From the NCBI GenBank assembly GCA_947631945.1, contig CANRNI010000008.1, forward strand, positions 1-64,000: DNA of 64,000 bases, read 5' to 3'. A program made the position numbers and the translations under genes. Below the pieces are notes generated by a model, which did not search any database, was not told the DNA's origin, and worked only from the letters and a program-made list of their open reading frames with translations. This stretch comes from an uncultured Clostridia bacterium. Its GTDB lineage: Bacteria; Bacillota; Clostridia; Oscillospirales; Acutalibacteraceae. The first letter of the stretch is position 1. Each line of letters begins with the position of its first letter. Shown piece after piece: positions 15,616 to 24,959 of the stretch.

Positions 15616-17394
15616 ATGAACACGGATAAATTAAAACGCTTTTTCGGAGTGATTTCTGATAAATTTTTTATAAAATTTTTCGCCGCATGGTTCCTTTCGT
15701 CCGCTTTTACCATGCTGTCCCGCTCGGAGGACATTGCCCTTACTCCTTTTTCGGGTGTGAATATCGCTGTTTTTATCGCGCTTTTTCTCTCGTCGTTTGT
15801 ATTCTGCATGGCGATTGAGTCAAAAATAAAAAACAGCTCTAAAATCGTAATGACCGCATCATTTACCGCGTTTGCCTGTCTGCTGGCGGCAAAGGTAAAC
15901 AGTATGTATATGTATATTGCGGCGGCAATTATTTATTTTCTTATTGTAAAGTATGTTTTTGCGGAAAAATCCCAAAAATACGTTAATTTGAGCAAAAGAA
16001 CCGTTATTGTTCTTTCCGTTCTTTTAACGGCTTTGTTCCTTTATATAAGTTTGTCGATAAGCGTTTTAAGATGCGTGACATATTCGGCTCCGAATTTTGA
16101 TTTCGGGATATTCTGCAATATGTATCACAACATGAAAACGCACCTTCTGCCTGTGACCACCTGCGAACGCGATACTGTCCTTTCGCATTTCGCCGTTCAC
16201 ATTTCGCCCGCTCTTTACGTTTTCCTGCCCGTGTATGCCGTTTTTCCGTATCCCGTTACCGTGGCGGTATGCCAAATCGCCGCGATATACAGCGGAATAA
16301 TTCCGTTTATGCTTATAGCCAAAAAACATAATATCACGGGACTGCCTCTTGTGCTTCTGAGCGTTGTATTCGCTGCTTCTCCCGTTTTAATAGGCGGATG
16401 TATGTTTGATTTTCATGAAAACTGTCTGCTTGTTCCTTTCCTTATGTGGATGTTTTTCTTCTATGAAAAGAAAAAAGCGATTCCTACGTTTATTTTCGCT
16501 CTACTGACCTTGCTTGTTAAAGAGGACGCGTTTATATATATTATCGTTTTCGCCGTATATGTGATATTTACGGAGCGCGAAATAAAAAAAAGCGCGGGAC
16601 TTATAGTTATGTCCGCCGCGTATTTCCTTTTCGCCTGCTATATGCTTAAAACCTACGGTACGGGCATAATGTCGGGACGCTTTGACTCTATGATTCAGGA
16701 GGGAGACGGACTTCTCGGAATTATAAAAACGGTTGTTATGAATCCGGGCTACACAATCAAGCAGATATTTATAACCGAGGACGATACTCCGAAAAAATTA
16801 TTTTATTTCTGTCAGCTTGTATTTCCGTTGGCGTTTATGCCGTTCATGACAAAAAAATATTCTCGATTAATATTGGTTCTCCCTGTTTTCCTTAATCTGC
16901 TTACCGATTATACCTATCAGTACGATATATTTTTCCAGTACAGCTTCGGAATAGAAACTCTTCTGCTTTATCTTTCCCTTATTAATATAAAAGATATGCC
17001 GGAGGATAAAAAGCGTTTTACTTCCGTTCTCGCTTCAGGATTAACGCTTATTATGTTCTCAATGATTATAACTCCGCAATATATCGCTTACAGAAAACAG
17101 TACAGCGAAAATAAGGAGCTTTACAAGAAAATGGACGCGGTTCTTGAGGAAATCCCAGAAGAAAAATCGATCGCGGCTTCCGCTTTCCTTGTTCCTAAAC
17201 TTACTAACAGAGATAAGATATACGAAACCTTTTACCACAAGACTTTTGATACCGATTTTGCTGTTCTTGATATACGCCCCTCGTATTATGCGAACGAATC
17301 GTATGAACAAGCTGAAGAATATGAGAAAGCGGGCTACAATCTTGTATTCAAAGAAGAAGCTTGTATTATGATTTATGAGGCTCCCAAAAAATAG
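15616..17394 (+). CDS. DUF2079-family polytopic membrane protein
   Basis: 592 residues with about 12 hydrophobic helices. The family block FDFGIFCNMYHNM, SHFAVHISPALYVFLPVYA and GGCMFDFHENCLLVPFLMW is clear, with the conserved FHEN near the middle. DUF2079 proteins resemble GT-C glycosyltransferases that use lipid-linked sugars at the membrane, so a role in surface glycan transfer is possible but unproven. The soluble C-terminal 90 residues follow the last helix. Its stop codon (TAG, 17392-17394) overlaps the end of a MITE-like repeat fragment. Confidence 0.8.
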   Translation: MNTDKLKRFFGVISDKFFIKFFAAWFLSSAFTMLSRSEDIALTPFSGVNIAVFIALFLSSFVFCMAIESKIKNSSKIVMTASFTAFACLLAAKVNSMYMYIAAAIIYFLIVKYVFAEKSQKYVNLSKRTVIVLSVLLTALFLYISLSISVLRCVTYSAPNFDFGIFCNMYHNMKTHLLPVTTCERDTVLSHFAVHISPALYVFLPVYAVFPYPVTVAVCQIAAIYSGIIPFMLIAKKHNITGLPLVLLSVVFAASPVLIGGCMFDFHENCLLVPFLMWMFFFYEKKKAIPTFIFALLTLLVKEDAFIYIIVFAVYVIFTEREIKKSAGLIVMSAAYFLFACYMLKTYGTGIMSGRFDSMIQEGDGLLGIIKTVVMNPGYTIKQIFITEDDTPKKLFYFCQLVFPLAFMPFMTKKYSRLILVLPVFLNLLTDYTYQYDIFFQYSFGIETLLLYLSLINIKDMPEDKKRFTSVLASGLTLIMFSMIITPQYIAYRKQYSENKELYKKMDAVLEEIPEEKSIAASAFLVPKLTNRDKIYETFYHKTFDTDFAVLDIRPSYYANESYEQAEEYEKAGYNLVFKEEACIMIYEAPKK

Positions 17395-17442
17395 GGAAAT
17401 ACTGAAAAATCACGCCTGAAGGCTGAACGCACAAGCCGATTA
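17393..17442 (-). repeat. Fragment of the MITE-like repeat, type A, inverted
   Basis: AGGGAAATACTGAAAAATC followed by ACGCCTGAAGGCTGAACGCA is the inverse of the right end of the full copy at 25156-25330. It begins on the last two bases of the preceding TAG stop. Confidence 0.75.
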
Positions 17443-17467
17443 CGGCCGAATAAAAAACATCTTTCTA

Positions 17468-17497
17468 TTGACAATCCTACTGTTTCGGTGGTAAAAT
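17468..17497 (+). promoter_or_regulatory. Promoter and possible operator for the Rrf2 gene
   Basis: TTGACA (17468-17473), an 18-base spacer and TAAAAT (17492-17497). The spacer holds CCTACTGTTTCGGTGG, a weak dyad that could be a self-control site for an Rrf2 regulator; that part is inference. Confidence 0.6.
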
Positions 17498-17558
17498 AGA
17501 AAACGGACATAATATAAATGTTATTGTTCGGAAATTCATATTACTGTCGGAGGCTGTT

Positions 17559-17984
17559 ATGATGATATCCACAAAAGGACGCTATGCGCTTCGCGTTATG
17601 ATAGATTTGGCGATTTACGCGAAAGATAATTATGTAACTCTCAAAGAAATATCGGCGAGACAGGATATTTCGGTAAAATATCTTGAACAGGTAATAGCTC
17701 TTCTTAACAGAGCGGGTTTTCTCCGCAGTCTGCGCGGCAACAGCGGAGGCTATATGCTTGCCAAGGACGCGTCTGAATATACAGCCGGAGATATTCTCAG
17801 AGCGGCGGAGGGAAGTCTTGCGCCGATTGCCTGTCTTAAAGGCGAGGTAAACAATTGTCAGAGACGGGGATACTGCACTACGATTTCTTTTTGGGAAAAT
17901 TACTATAAGGTAATAAACGATTATGTTGACAGCGTGACGCTCGGTGATTTAGCCGTCAGCGCGTTGTCCAAAGGCTCCGATTAG
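17559..17984 (+). CDS. Rrf2/IscR-family transcriptional regulator
   Basis: 141 residues. The N-terminal winged helix has MISTKGRYALRVMIDLA and EISARQDISVKYLEQVIALL, with RGNSGGYMLAKD in the wing, all typical of Rrf2. Three Cys at CLKGEVNNCQRRGYC match the spacing type of iron-sulfur cluster ligands in IscR (C-x7-C-x5-C here). It likely senses iron-sulfur or redox state and represses genes of cluster assembly. Unlike many clostridial cases, no iscS/iscU genes lie next to it. GGAGG stands before the ATG pair. Confidence 0.9.
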   Translation: MMISTKGRYALRVMIDLAIYAKDNYVTLKEISARQDISVKYLEQVIALLNRAGFLRSLRGNSGGYMLAKDASEYTAGDILRAAEGSLAPIACLKGEVNNCQRRGYCTTISFWENYYKVINDYVDSVTLGDLAVSALSKGSD

Positions 17985-18239
17985 GGTGTTCCGACACTAA
18001 GCCCGACATGTTCCTTTGACAAATTTTACTTATGACTGCTGACTGCGTTAATATAGCCATAGTATCAATTCACGGCGGGAAAAACCGACTCCGTACGGCT
18101 TTTTTACGCTAAGTATCTTTATTATTATGATAAAATATTTTATAAATATTTTTAAAATATTTATTACATTATATTATACGATATTATACGAAATCTGCGA
18201 GATGAAATCATCATATATTGAAAGGTTAAACAGGTTTTT
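17985..18239. other. AT-rich intergenic region, no gene seen
   Basis: 255 bases with a weak hairpin near 18079-18109 (AAAAACCG/CGGCTTTTTT) that could end the Rrf2 transcript. A short tandem TATTATACGA lies near 18172-18190 upstream of the kinase-like gene. No convincing promoter or RNA is visible. Confidence 0.5.
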
Positions 18240-19094
18240 ATGTACAGCTACCGTTTCAAGACAGGCGTATTTACCATAGAAGTTGAAACTCCCGAACCGC
18301 TTTCTCTCGATGAGCATTATTCGCTTTTTTTAAGCGATGACGAAAAAGCGGATATATATTTTTCATTTAATTTTGTTCCGAATTTACCCGATTGTCTCGG
18401 CAAAGCGGTATCCGATAATTGGCGGTGCGATATATTTGACGACGGCATAAAATTGTCGTTTTTCTACAAGGATTTCGGAGAAAACAAGTACTATGCGTGC
18501 CGTGAGATAAATAAAAGCGATTACTCGCGTCAATATGTTTTTCTTCCCGACAGATACAAAGGTAAGCTTTTGACAAGAACTGTTTTTGATTTGATAGGAA
18601 CCGAAGATATAGCGGCGTTACATTTTTCGAGTATATTCCATGCGTCTTATGTTGATTTGGGAGAAGCGGCTCTGCTGTTTACCGCTCCGCCGGGAACAGG
18701 TAAATCAACTCAGGCCGATTTATGGTATAAACACATGAATACGGAAATCATAAACGGCGATAAGGTTCTATTATACGCTGACGACAATGGCAGTTACGCG
18801 CATGGTCTGCCTTTTTCCGGCTCGTCAAAAATATGCAAAAACCGTTCTTTAAAAATCAAGGCAATAGTAAGGCTCGGACAGGCTCCCGAAAATAAAATAA
18901 GAAGATTAAAAGGGTTGGAAGCGTATAAGGCCGTTTTTGAGGGCTGTTATCAATCAATGTGGAGTGATAAGCTGAGCGAGAATATATCTTCGCTTGTTGA
19001 AAAAACAGTAAAGACAACGCCGATTTTTTGGTTTGACTGCGTTCCCGACAAAACGGCGGTTCAGATGCTTGAAAGCGAATTAAGGAAACTATAG
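18240..19094 (+). CDS. HPr kinase/PEPCK-like ATPase
   Basis: 284 residues starting at the ATG after GAAAGGTTAAACAGGTTTTT. The first 120 residues resemble a small substrate-binding domain. A P-loop FTAPPGTGKSTQADLW (about residues 152-167) is followed by IINGDKVLL (around 179), the arrangement seen in the HPr-kinase C-terminal fold and in kinases of some RiPP clusters (for example ThcoK-like). It lacks the N-terminal HPr-kinase domain. It could phosphorylate a peptide or metabolite. The next gene encodes a small Asn-rich protein, a possible partner. No radical SAM or transporter gene is adjacent. Confidence 0.6.
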   Translation: MYSYRFKTGVFTIEVETPEPLSLDEHYSLFLSDDEKADIYFSFNFVPNLPDCLGKAVSDNWRCDIFDDGIKLSFFYKDFGENKYYACREINKSDYSRQYVFLPDRYKGKLLTRTVFDLIGTEDIAALHFSSIFHASYVDLGEAALLFTAPPGTGKSTQADLWYKHMNTEIINGDKVLLYADDNGSYAHGLPFSGSSKICKNRSLKIKAIVRLGQAPENKIRRLKGLEAYKAVFEGCYQSMWSDKLSENISSLVEKTVKTTPIFWFDCVPDKTAVQMLESELRKL

Positions 19095-19156
19095 GAATAA
19101 CTAAATAACGTATATTGCTCCCGTAAAAGCAGAAAATATTACGGGAGTGATTTTTT

Positions 19157-19510
19157 ATGAGCAACAAAAATAACGTAAAAAACAAAAATGGAGATAACAT
19201 GGATAATATGAGTAATAAAAACAGCGGAAGCAATGGTAATAACAATAACGGGAACAGCAAAAAAGAAAACGTTGACGTTGATAATAACAACGGCAATAAG
19301 GAAAATGACGTATTCAACAGAACTCCGAGTACAATAGAACAGAACGGTTTGCCGGAAAATTGCAGCGAAATGGTAAACTTTTTCGGCATCTATAATATCC
19401 AGCAGACAGATAACGCGAGTAACACATATCCTGCGATTGGAGAGGGGCTCGCGAAGGAAGAAGCCGAAAAACTGATTGAGGAAAGCGAGCGCTGGAAAAA
19501 CAATGAATGA
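19157..19510 (+). CDS. Small Asn-rich protein beside the kinase-like gene
   Basis: 117 residues. Residues 1-52 are nearly all Asn, Lys, Ser, Gly and Asp (a disordered leader). Residues about 64-104 form a conserved-looking core: LPENCSEMVNFFGIYNIQQT, NTYPAIGEGLAKEEAEK, then an acidic helix. One Cys is present. GGGAGTGA precedes the ATG. It starts 62 bases after the kinase-like gene. I do not recognise a family; a substrate, spore or surface role are all possible. Confidence 0.5.
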   Translation: MSNKNNVKNKNGDNMDNMSNKNSGSNGNNNNGNSKKENVDVDNNNGNKENDVFNRTPSTIEQNGLPENCSEMVNFFGIYNIQQTDNASNTYPAIGEGLAKEEAEKLIEESERWKNNE

Positions 19511-19593
19511 CAACAATTTGTTAAAAATTGGCAAATTGTCTCAACGATTGATATATTTTTTTCTTTTTTGTAAAAATTTTTTATAAAAATGTC

Positions 19594-19622
19594 TTGATTT
19601 ATTCTTTTAAAGATGTTATAAT
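19594..19622 (+). promoter_or_regulatory. Promoter for the AraC-family gene
   Basis: TTGATT (19594-19599), a 17-base spacer and TATAAT (19617-19622), about 105 bases before the start. Confidence 0.7.
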
Positions 19623-19726
19623 CGCTCATATGATAACGGAATAAGTTTATTTTTACATTTTGGCAAAAAAGCTAATCCCTGAAAAACGCAAGATTTGAAA
19701 ATACAACTTACTGTTTCGGAAGGAAG

Positions 19727-20932
19727 ATGCTTGTGCTCAGCACTGAAAAATTGTGCAATTATATTATGAAATTACTGCATACGCCGGTTAGGGGATACGA
19801 TGAAAACGGCGTAAGAACGATGTTTAAAGGTTCGGATCACAATAATGACCCTCTTATCTGCGATATATCGTTTGAAAATATGCTGCTGAAAAAAGGCAGC
19901 GTACATAACCCTGTATTCTATATAGAGAAGAACCAGTCTCTGTATACGGTGTTAAAGGACGAAAGAAACCGTTCGTATATTATCGGGCCTGTTTGCTGTT
20001 CCGATTCTCCCGCAGCCGCGGCCGCCGAAACGGTTAAATTACATAAGATGAACGCAGGAATTTGTTATAAAATGTCAAGCGTATATCTTGAAAACGTTTA
20101 TGAATGCGCTATGATGCTGTTTGAATATATTTCGGACAGAGCTTTAACGCGTGAGCAAATGCTTATGCAGAACTTTGATATATCGTCGCTGATATCGGGC
20201 GTTGAAAGAAAAAAAGCCGCGATTAATTCCGAATTTAAGGATCACGGAAATATGCATAATCCATATAATCAGGAAAAACGCGAACAGGACAGCATACGAA
20301 CAGGAGATATAGAGGGTCTCAAGCGCAGTATTGACGAGTCTTACAGCGGACAGCTCGGCAGAATGGCGAAAACAAGGCTTAGAAGCGCTAAAAATATCGC
20401 GATAGGTGTTATTACGTTGGCTTCGCGTTCCGCTATTGCCGGCGGAATACTTCCCGAACTCGCATATTCTCTTGCCGACGCATATGCTCAGAGCGTTGAA
20501 GATTTGAATACGGAAACAGAAATAGAAGTCCTGACAAGAACCGCCGAGTTCCACTATACAAATCTTGTAAAGGAGCATATAGATAAAAGCAGGGCAAATC
20601 CTATAGTTGCCGCTTCAAAAGACTATATTCTCAAACATATTTATAAAAAAATTTCGCTTCGTGAGATTGCCGGCGCGGTAGATGTGAACGCCAGTTATTT
20701 ATCGGATTTGTTTTCAAAGCAGGAGGGCGTTACTCTCAGCGAATATGTAGCGGGCGAAAAAATAAATTACGCAAAACGTCAGCTTATTTATACAAATGAC
20801 CCGTATGAGGCCATTGCGGTTAATTTTTCGTTTTCCTCGCAAAGTCATTTCGGCAGAGTATTTAAGAAATATACGGGAATGACGCCGAAAGAATTTCGGG
20901 AAAGATACAGAGCGGTTGAAGTCGATAGTTAG
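19727..20932 (+). CDS. AraC-family transcriptional regulator
   Basis: 401 residues; a GTG at 19733 is an alternative start with better spacing to GGAAGG. The C-terminal 100 residues have both helix-turn-helix units: SLREIAGAVDVNASYLSDLF and ETIAVNFSFS-like IAVNFSFSSQSHFGRVFKK, ending TPKEFRERYR. The first 280 residues hold a sensor part with no clear family, mostly alpha/beta. It probably activates or represses a metabolic operon on binding a small ligand. It has its own promoter and terminator. Confidence 0.9.
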   Translation: MLVLSTEKLCNYIMKLLHTPVRGYDENGVRTMFKGSDHNNDPLICDISFENMLLKKGSVHNPVFYIEKNQSLYTVLKDERNRSYIIGPVCCSDSPAAAAAETVKLHKMNAGICYKMSSVYLENVYECAMMLFEYISDRALTREQMLMQNFDISSLISGVERKKAAINSEFKDHGNMHNPYNQEKREQDSIRTGDIEGLKRSIDESYSGQLGRMAKTRLRSAKNIAIGVITLASRSAIAGGILPELAYSLADAYAQSVEDLNTETEIEVLTRTAEFHYTNLVKEHIDKSRANPIVAASKDYILKHIYKKISLREIAGAVDVNASYLSDLFSKQEGVTLSEYVAGEKINYAKRQLIYTNDPYEAIAVNFSFSSQSHFGRVFKKYTGMTPKEFRERYRAVEVDS

Positions 20933-20996
20933 CACATATCGGTTTGTGTAGGCACACACAAGATACGTTTGTTTCGACATATAATTATTTCTTGAC

Positions 20997-21040
20997 AAAA
21001 ATCACAGACATATGATTTTCCGTATGCCTGTGATTTTATT
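20997..21040. terminator. Two-way terminator between AraC-family gene and cca
   Basis: ATCACAGACATA and TATGCCTGTGAT form a stem, with A run on the left and T run on the right, serving the two convergent genes. Confidence 0.8.
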
Positions 21041-21050
21041 TCGGTAAATA

Positions 21051-22385
21051 TTATCCGAGAAAATCCGATTTGCCTATCAAAGCGGCAATTTTTATAAGCT
21101 CCTCCTTGGTATTCATTTCCGGTTCTTTTATTACAACGTCGAGCAATGAATTTAAAACGCCGCCTATTTCCCTCTCGGGTATATACTTTTTAAGGTCGCC
21201 TCCCCTTACCGCAAGCTGACCTATTGTACATGGTTCGCCCTTATTAAGGATATCGTCGAATGTGCCGTACGCGAATACCAGTTTATCGGAAATATCTCTG
21301 AAGCCCAAAGCCAAAGCGGATTTGTCGGCTCTTCTTATTTTCATAAGCCTTATAAAATTTTCTTCTCCCAAATCTCTTATATATTCCTTAACCTGTACTC
21401 TCGTTTCAGGCACTTCCCTATCGTGAACGGAAACCAGAAACGATACCGTTTTTATATACTCGTTGCTGAAATGAAGTCTGCGCATAATATTTTCGGCTAT
21501 AACGCCTCCCACCGCCGCATGGTTTTTAAATGTTGATGCGCCGTCTACTATTTCATGCGTGGCAGGCTTGCCTATGTCGTGCAGAAGCATGGTGAGCCTT
21601 AATATCGGGTCGTTCTCAATATTTGACACAGTATGACAGGTATGCTCCCAAACGTCGTATCCGTGTTTTTTTCCGAACTGCTTAAAATCAAATTCAAAGC
21701 TTATTTCGGGAATAAACGATGCAAAAACAGAGCGGTATCTCATGAGGACATTAAAAACGTTATCCCCCGTAAGCAGTTTTAAAAGCTCCGAATTGATTCT
21801 TTCGGGCGCAATTTTCGCAAGCAGATTTTCATTAAGCACAATTGAATCAGAAGTATACCGTTCTATATCGAAATCGAGAACAGAAGAAAATCTCAGCGCT
21901 CTTAAAATTCTGAGAGCGTCCTCATTGAATCTCTCGTCGGGATTACCCACACAGCGTAACACTTTTTTCTTGATATCTTCCGTTCCGCCGAAAATATCAA
22001 TTAAACCGTCTTTAGGATTGTATGCCATCGCGTTCACGGTAAAATCTCTGCGCGCCAAATCGTCCTCAATGCTCTTTGAAAATATGACGGAATCAGGGTG
22101 CCGATTATCGGAATAATTGCCGTCAATACGAAACGTTGTTATTTCAACAGGCCCGCCATTAGAGATAACTGTTACCGTACCGTGCTTTATTCCCGTATCA
22201 ACCGTTTTAAAATTTGAAAAAACGGTTTTTATCTCATCGGGCAAGGCATCGGTAGTAATGTCCCAGTCATGCGGAGCAACGTCCATGATAGAATCTCTTA
22301 CACAGCCGCCGACAACGTAAGCCTTGAAGCCGTTTGACGAGAGTTTATTTAATATATCGGATATATTTTCGGGTAAGCTTACCAT
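21051..22385 (-). CDS. cca: CCA-adding enzyme (tRNA nucleotidyltransferase), HD type
   Basis: 444 residues. It adds or repairs the CCA end of tRNAs. The class II nucleotidyltransferase signature is at the start: AYVVGGCVRDSIMDVAPHDW with DWDITTD. An RRDF-type block (DDLARRDFTVNAMAYNP) and ADP/base recognition (ERFNEDALRILRALRFS) follow. The C-terminal half has an HD domain, LTMLLHDIGKPATHE, as in the longer Firmicutes forms. AGGAGTACATTT lies before the ATG. Since the tRNA-Arg here encodes its own CCA, this enzyme would mainly repair it. Confidence 0.93.
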   Translation of the reverse strand: MVSLPENISDILNKLSSNGFKAYVVGGCVRDSIMDVAPHDWDITTDALPDEIKTVFSNFKTVDTGIKHGTVTVISNGGPVEITTFRIDGNYSDNRHPDSVIFSKSIEDDLARRDFTVNAMAYNPKDGLIDIFGGTEDIKKKVLRCVGNPDERFNEDALRILRALRFSSVLDFDIERYTSDSIVLNENLLAKIAPERINSELLKLLTGDNVFNVLMRYRSVFASFIPEISFEFDFKQFGKKHGYDVWEHTCHTVSNIENDPILRLTMLLHDIGKPATHEIVDGASTFKNHAAVGGVIAENIMRRLHFSNEYIKTVSFLVSVHDREVPETRVQVKEYIRDLGEENFIRLMKIRRADKSALALGFRDISDKLVFAYGTFDDILNKGEPCTIGQLAVRGGDLKKYIPEREIGGVLNSLLDVVIKEPEMNTKEELIKIAALIGKSDFLG

Positions 22386-22416
22386 AAATGTACTCCTAAA
22401 AAATTAATTAAAATTA

Positions 22417-22445
22417 TTGAAAAAAAGACGTAAATATGATAAAAT
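22417..22445 (+). promoter_or_regulatory. Probable promoter for nrdR
   Basis: TTGAAA (22417-22422), a 17-base spacer and TAAAAT (22440-22445), about 155 bases before nrdR. Confidence 0.5.
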
Positions 22446-22601
22446 ATTTTTGTATGTATCTGAAAATCGGCAATGTTACCGAGAATGATGGATTTTTTGC
22501 CGTACAAAATAATTTTTCGCGGGAATACTTTGCGTATTTAAGAAATTTTGGCATTTTGCAATATTTCGGATACGCCCTACAAAAGCTTGGAGGAATGAAT
22601 T

Positions 22602-23063
22602 ATGAAATGTCCGTACTGCGGTTTTGAGGAAAGCAAGGTTATAGATTCAAGACCTGCCGAGGACGGCGAAAAAATACGCAGGAGACGCGAATGTGTCAAT
22701 TGCCAGAAAAGATTTACCACATATGAAATTATTGAAACTCTGCCGATAGTGGTTGTCAAAAAGGATAAATCGCGTCAGGTGTTCGACAGAACGAAGCTTA
22801 TCGGCGGCATGATAAGAGCCTGCGAAAAGCGTCCCGTTCCCTTTGACGTTATAGAAAAGGCGGCCGATGATATTGAAGCCGTTCTCCAAAATTCGATTGA
22901 CCGCGAAGTTACCTCTATAAAAATAGGCGAGCTTGCGATGGATAAGCTAAAAAACATAGACGAAGTTGCATATGTCCGTTTTGCTTCCGTTTACAGGCAG
23001 TTCAGAGACGTAAATTCTTTTATGGAAGAACTCGCAAGACTTTTGGGAAACAAGGGACAATAA
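22602..23063 (+). CDS. nrdR: Transcriptional repressor NrdR
   Basis: 153 residues, the standard length. It represses ribonucleotide reductase genes in response to ATP/dATP levels. The N-terminal zinc ribbon has MKCPYCG and [13 protein letters not shown]. An ATP-cone follows from about residue 49 ([17 protein letters not shown]), ending with [29 protein letters not shown] precedes the ATG. No ribonucleotide reductase gene is in the window, so it acts at a distance. Confidence 0.95.
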   Translation: MKCPYCGFEESKVIDSRPAEDGEKIRRRRECVNCQKRFTTYEIIETLPIVVVKKDKSRQVFDRTKLIGGMIRACEKRPVPFDVIEKAADDIEAVLQNSIDREVTSIKIGELAMDKLKNIDEVAYVRFASVYRQFRDVNSFMEELARLLGNKGQ

Positions 23064-23120
23064 TTATTTATCTCTGCAAGTGAAGCGGATTTTATCGAAA
23101 AACAAAAATGAGTTCTTTGC

Positions 23121-23179
23121 AATACTGACGAAAAATCTCATGAAGCAATCTGCACGTTCGATTTAATCAGTGTTTTCCT
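23121..23179 (-). repeat. Partial MITE-like repeat, type A
   Basis: On the minus strand AGGAAAACACTGATTAAATC leads into the family's left arm with GAGATTTTTCGTCAGTATTG, then similarity stops. It lies between nrdR and the histidine kinase gene. Confidence 0.7.
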
Positions 23180-23194
23180 AAATATGCGATTGCC

Positions 23195-24277
23195 TTATGT
23201 TCTTTGCGATACATATGAATTTTCCGCAGGCGGCAGCTTTACAATAAAGCTCGTGCCGGCTCCCACGCGGCTTTTAACGGATATTTTTCCTCCGCAGAGG
23301 TCAACGACGCGCTTTGCGAGAGGAAGTCCCAGCCCGTTTCCCTGACCGGAATGAGAAGAATCTCCCTGATAGAATTTATCAAATATTCTTTTTTGAGTAG
23401 CGTCGTCCATACCGATACCGTTATCGGATATTTTTACCGTAACGCCGCCGGAGGAATCGCTCCTGCATTTCACGGAAATTTCTCCGTTTTCGCTTGAAAA
23501 TTTAATTGCATTTCCTATAATGTTCTGCCATACGTGGGAAAGCATTTCCTCGTTTGAATAATATTTGACCTCGCCTAAATCCAAATCAAGGCTGAGGTTC
23601 TTTTTTGTCCACTGTTTTTCAAGCAGAAGTATACAGCGCCGTATCTGCTCGTCAAGATAAAACTCGGTCTTATCCGTAACCATCTGCTGATTCTCAAATT
23701 TTGTAAGCAGCAGAATATTTGAAGACATGGAAGCAAGCCTGTCGGATTCTTTCGCTATTATATCAATGTACTCTCTTTTCTGCGCTTCGGTGAGCGTATC
23801 GTTTTGGAGCTGCATCGCGAAGCCTCTTATCGACACTATTGGAGTTTTAAATTCATGTGAAAAATTGTTTATAAAATCATTTCTGAACATCTCTGTGCTG
23901 CCGAGCTCCTCGACCATCGAGTTAAAGCTCCTTACAAGCTCTGTTATAATATTGTTGTTATCGGGAGCGTCGGCTCTTACCGAAAAATCGCCCTTTGCCA
24001 CCTTTTTCTGCGATTTTATAAGACCGTCGAGCGGCTTAAAGAAGTGACGGCTTACAAAAAGAGTTATTCCCGTTCCTATTACGGTACTGATTATAACCGC
24101 AATGGTTATAAGCGTCAGCGGAGCAAGCTCTATAAAGAGGTCGTCCTCAACCCATCTTGCCACTATCATAGCTCCTATCGCTGTCATTCCCGAAAATACC
24201 AGCATGAAAAAAGCTATTATCGTTACGGTAATTTGCAGTGAAAAATGCTTTTTATCCATTAATTCCTGATTTTTCAT
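23195..24277 (-). CDS. Sensor histidine kinase
   Basis: 360 residues from the ATG at 24277, with AAAGG about 11 bases upstream; its start region lies just after the regulator's stop. Two membrane helices flank a short loop (ITVTIIAFFMLVFSGMTAIG; LTLITIAVIISTVIGTGITL), then HAMP. The H-box is NNFSHEFKTPIVSIRGFAM. The ATP-binding domain has NIIGNAIKFSS (N box), DNGIGMD (G1) and GQGNGLGLPLAKR (G2). The short outer loop suggests sensing within the membrane or through a partner. It signals to the response regulator encoded upstream on the same strand. Confidence 0.93.
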   Translation of the reverse strand: MKNQELMDKKHFSLQITVTIIAFFMLVFSGMTAIGAMIVARWVEDDLFIELAPLTLITIAVIISTVIGTGITLFVSRHFFKPLDGLIKSQKKVAKGDFSVRADAPDNNNIITELVRSFNSMVEELGSTEMFRNDFINNFSHEFKTPIVSIRGFAMQLQNDTLTEAQKREYIDIIAKESDRLASMSSNILLLTKFENQQMVTDKTEFYLDEQIRRCILLLEKQWTKKNLSLDLDLGEVKYYSNEEMLSHVWQNIIGNAIKFSSENGEISVKCRSDSSGGVTVKISDNGIGMDDATQKRIFDKFYQGDSSHSGQGNGLGLPLAKRVVDLCGGKISVKSRVGAGTSFIVKLPPAENSYVSQRT

Positions 24278-24290
24278 CACACACCGACCT

Positions 24291-24959
24291 TTACCATACG
24301 GCCTTATAGCCAAGACCCCGTATTGTCACAATACTGAAATCGCCGTTGTTCTTAAATTTTTCTCTGAGCCTGTTTATATGTACGTCTACCGTTCTCTCGT
24401 CCGTATCGGAGTCCATATCCCAAATTTCGTCCATAAGCTGACGGCGCGTAAATATTTTGTCCTTGTAAGACAAAAGCTGGAACAAAAGCATAAATTCCTT
24501 CTGCGGCAGCTCGATAATGCCGTCGGGAGTTGTGACTGTAAGAGAGTCATGGTCAAGAACTGTATTTCCCACAGTAATTTTACGTTCGCTCGCAATTTTT
24601 GACCGTCTTAAAAGCGCGGCGATTCTAAGAAGCATCTCTTCATTGTCAACCGGCTTTACCATATAATCGTCCGTACCGGCAAGAAATCCCTTTTTCTTAT
24701 CAATATGGGATTCCTTAGCCGTCACCATAAGAATAGGTATATCCCAGCCGCATTCGCGAAGAGTTTTTGTAAACGTAAAACCGTCCATTTTAGGCATCAT
24801 AACGTCTAAAACTATTAAATCTATATGAACCTTATCTAGCATATCAAGCCCCTCTTCACCGTCACAAGCGCTGACGGTTTCATAGCCGTTCTGCCTTAAA
24901 ACGGTTTCGGTAAGCTTCCTCGTATTCTCATTATCGTCAACAACCATGATTCTAAGCAT
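24291..24959 (-). CDS. OmpR-family response regulator
   Basis: 222 residues. The receiver domain starts MLRIMVVDDNENTRKL, with the phospho-acceptor Asp in DLIVLDVMMPKMDGF (about residue 52), MVTAKES (Thr) and DDYMVKPVD (Lys). The C-terminal winged-helix domain has LPQKEFMLLFQLLSYKDKIF and DERTVDVHINRLREKF with the closing RGLGYK. It is followed by the kinase gene, and the pair is likely one operon. The stimulus and targets are not visible. Confidence 0.95.
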   Translation of the reverse strand: MLRIMVVDDNENTRKLTETVLRQNGYETVSACDGEEGLDMLDKVHIDLIVLDVMMPKMDGFTFTKTLRECGWDIPILMVTAKESHIDKKKGFLAGTDDYMVKPVDNEEMLLRIAALLRRSKIASERKITVGNTVLDHDSLTVTTPDGIIELPQKEFMLLFQLLSYKDKIFTRRQLMDEIWDMDSDTDERTVDVHINRLREKFKNNGDFSIVTIRGLGYKAVW

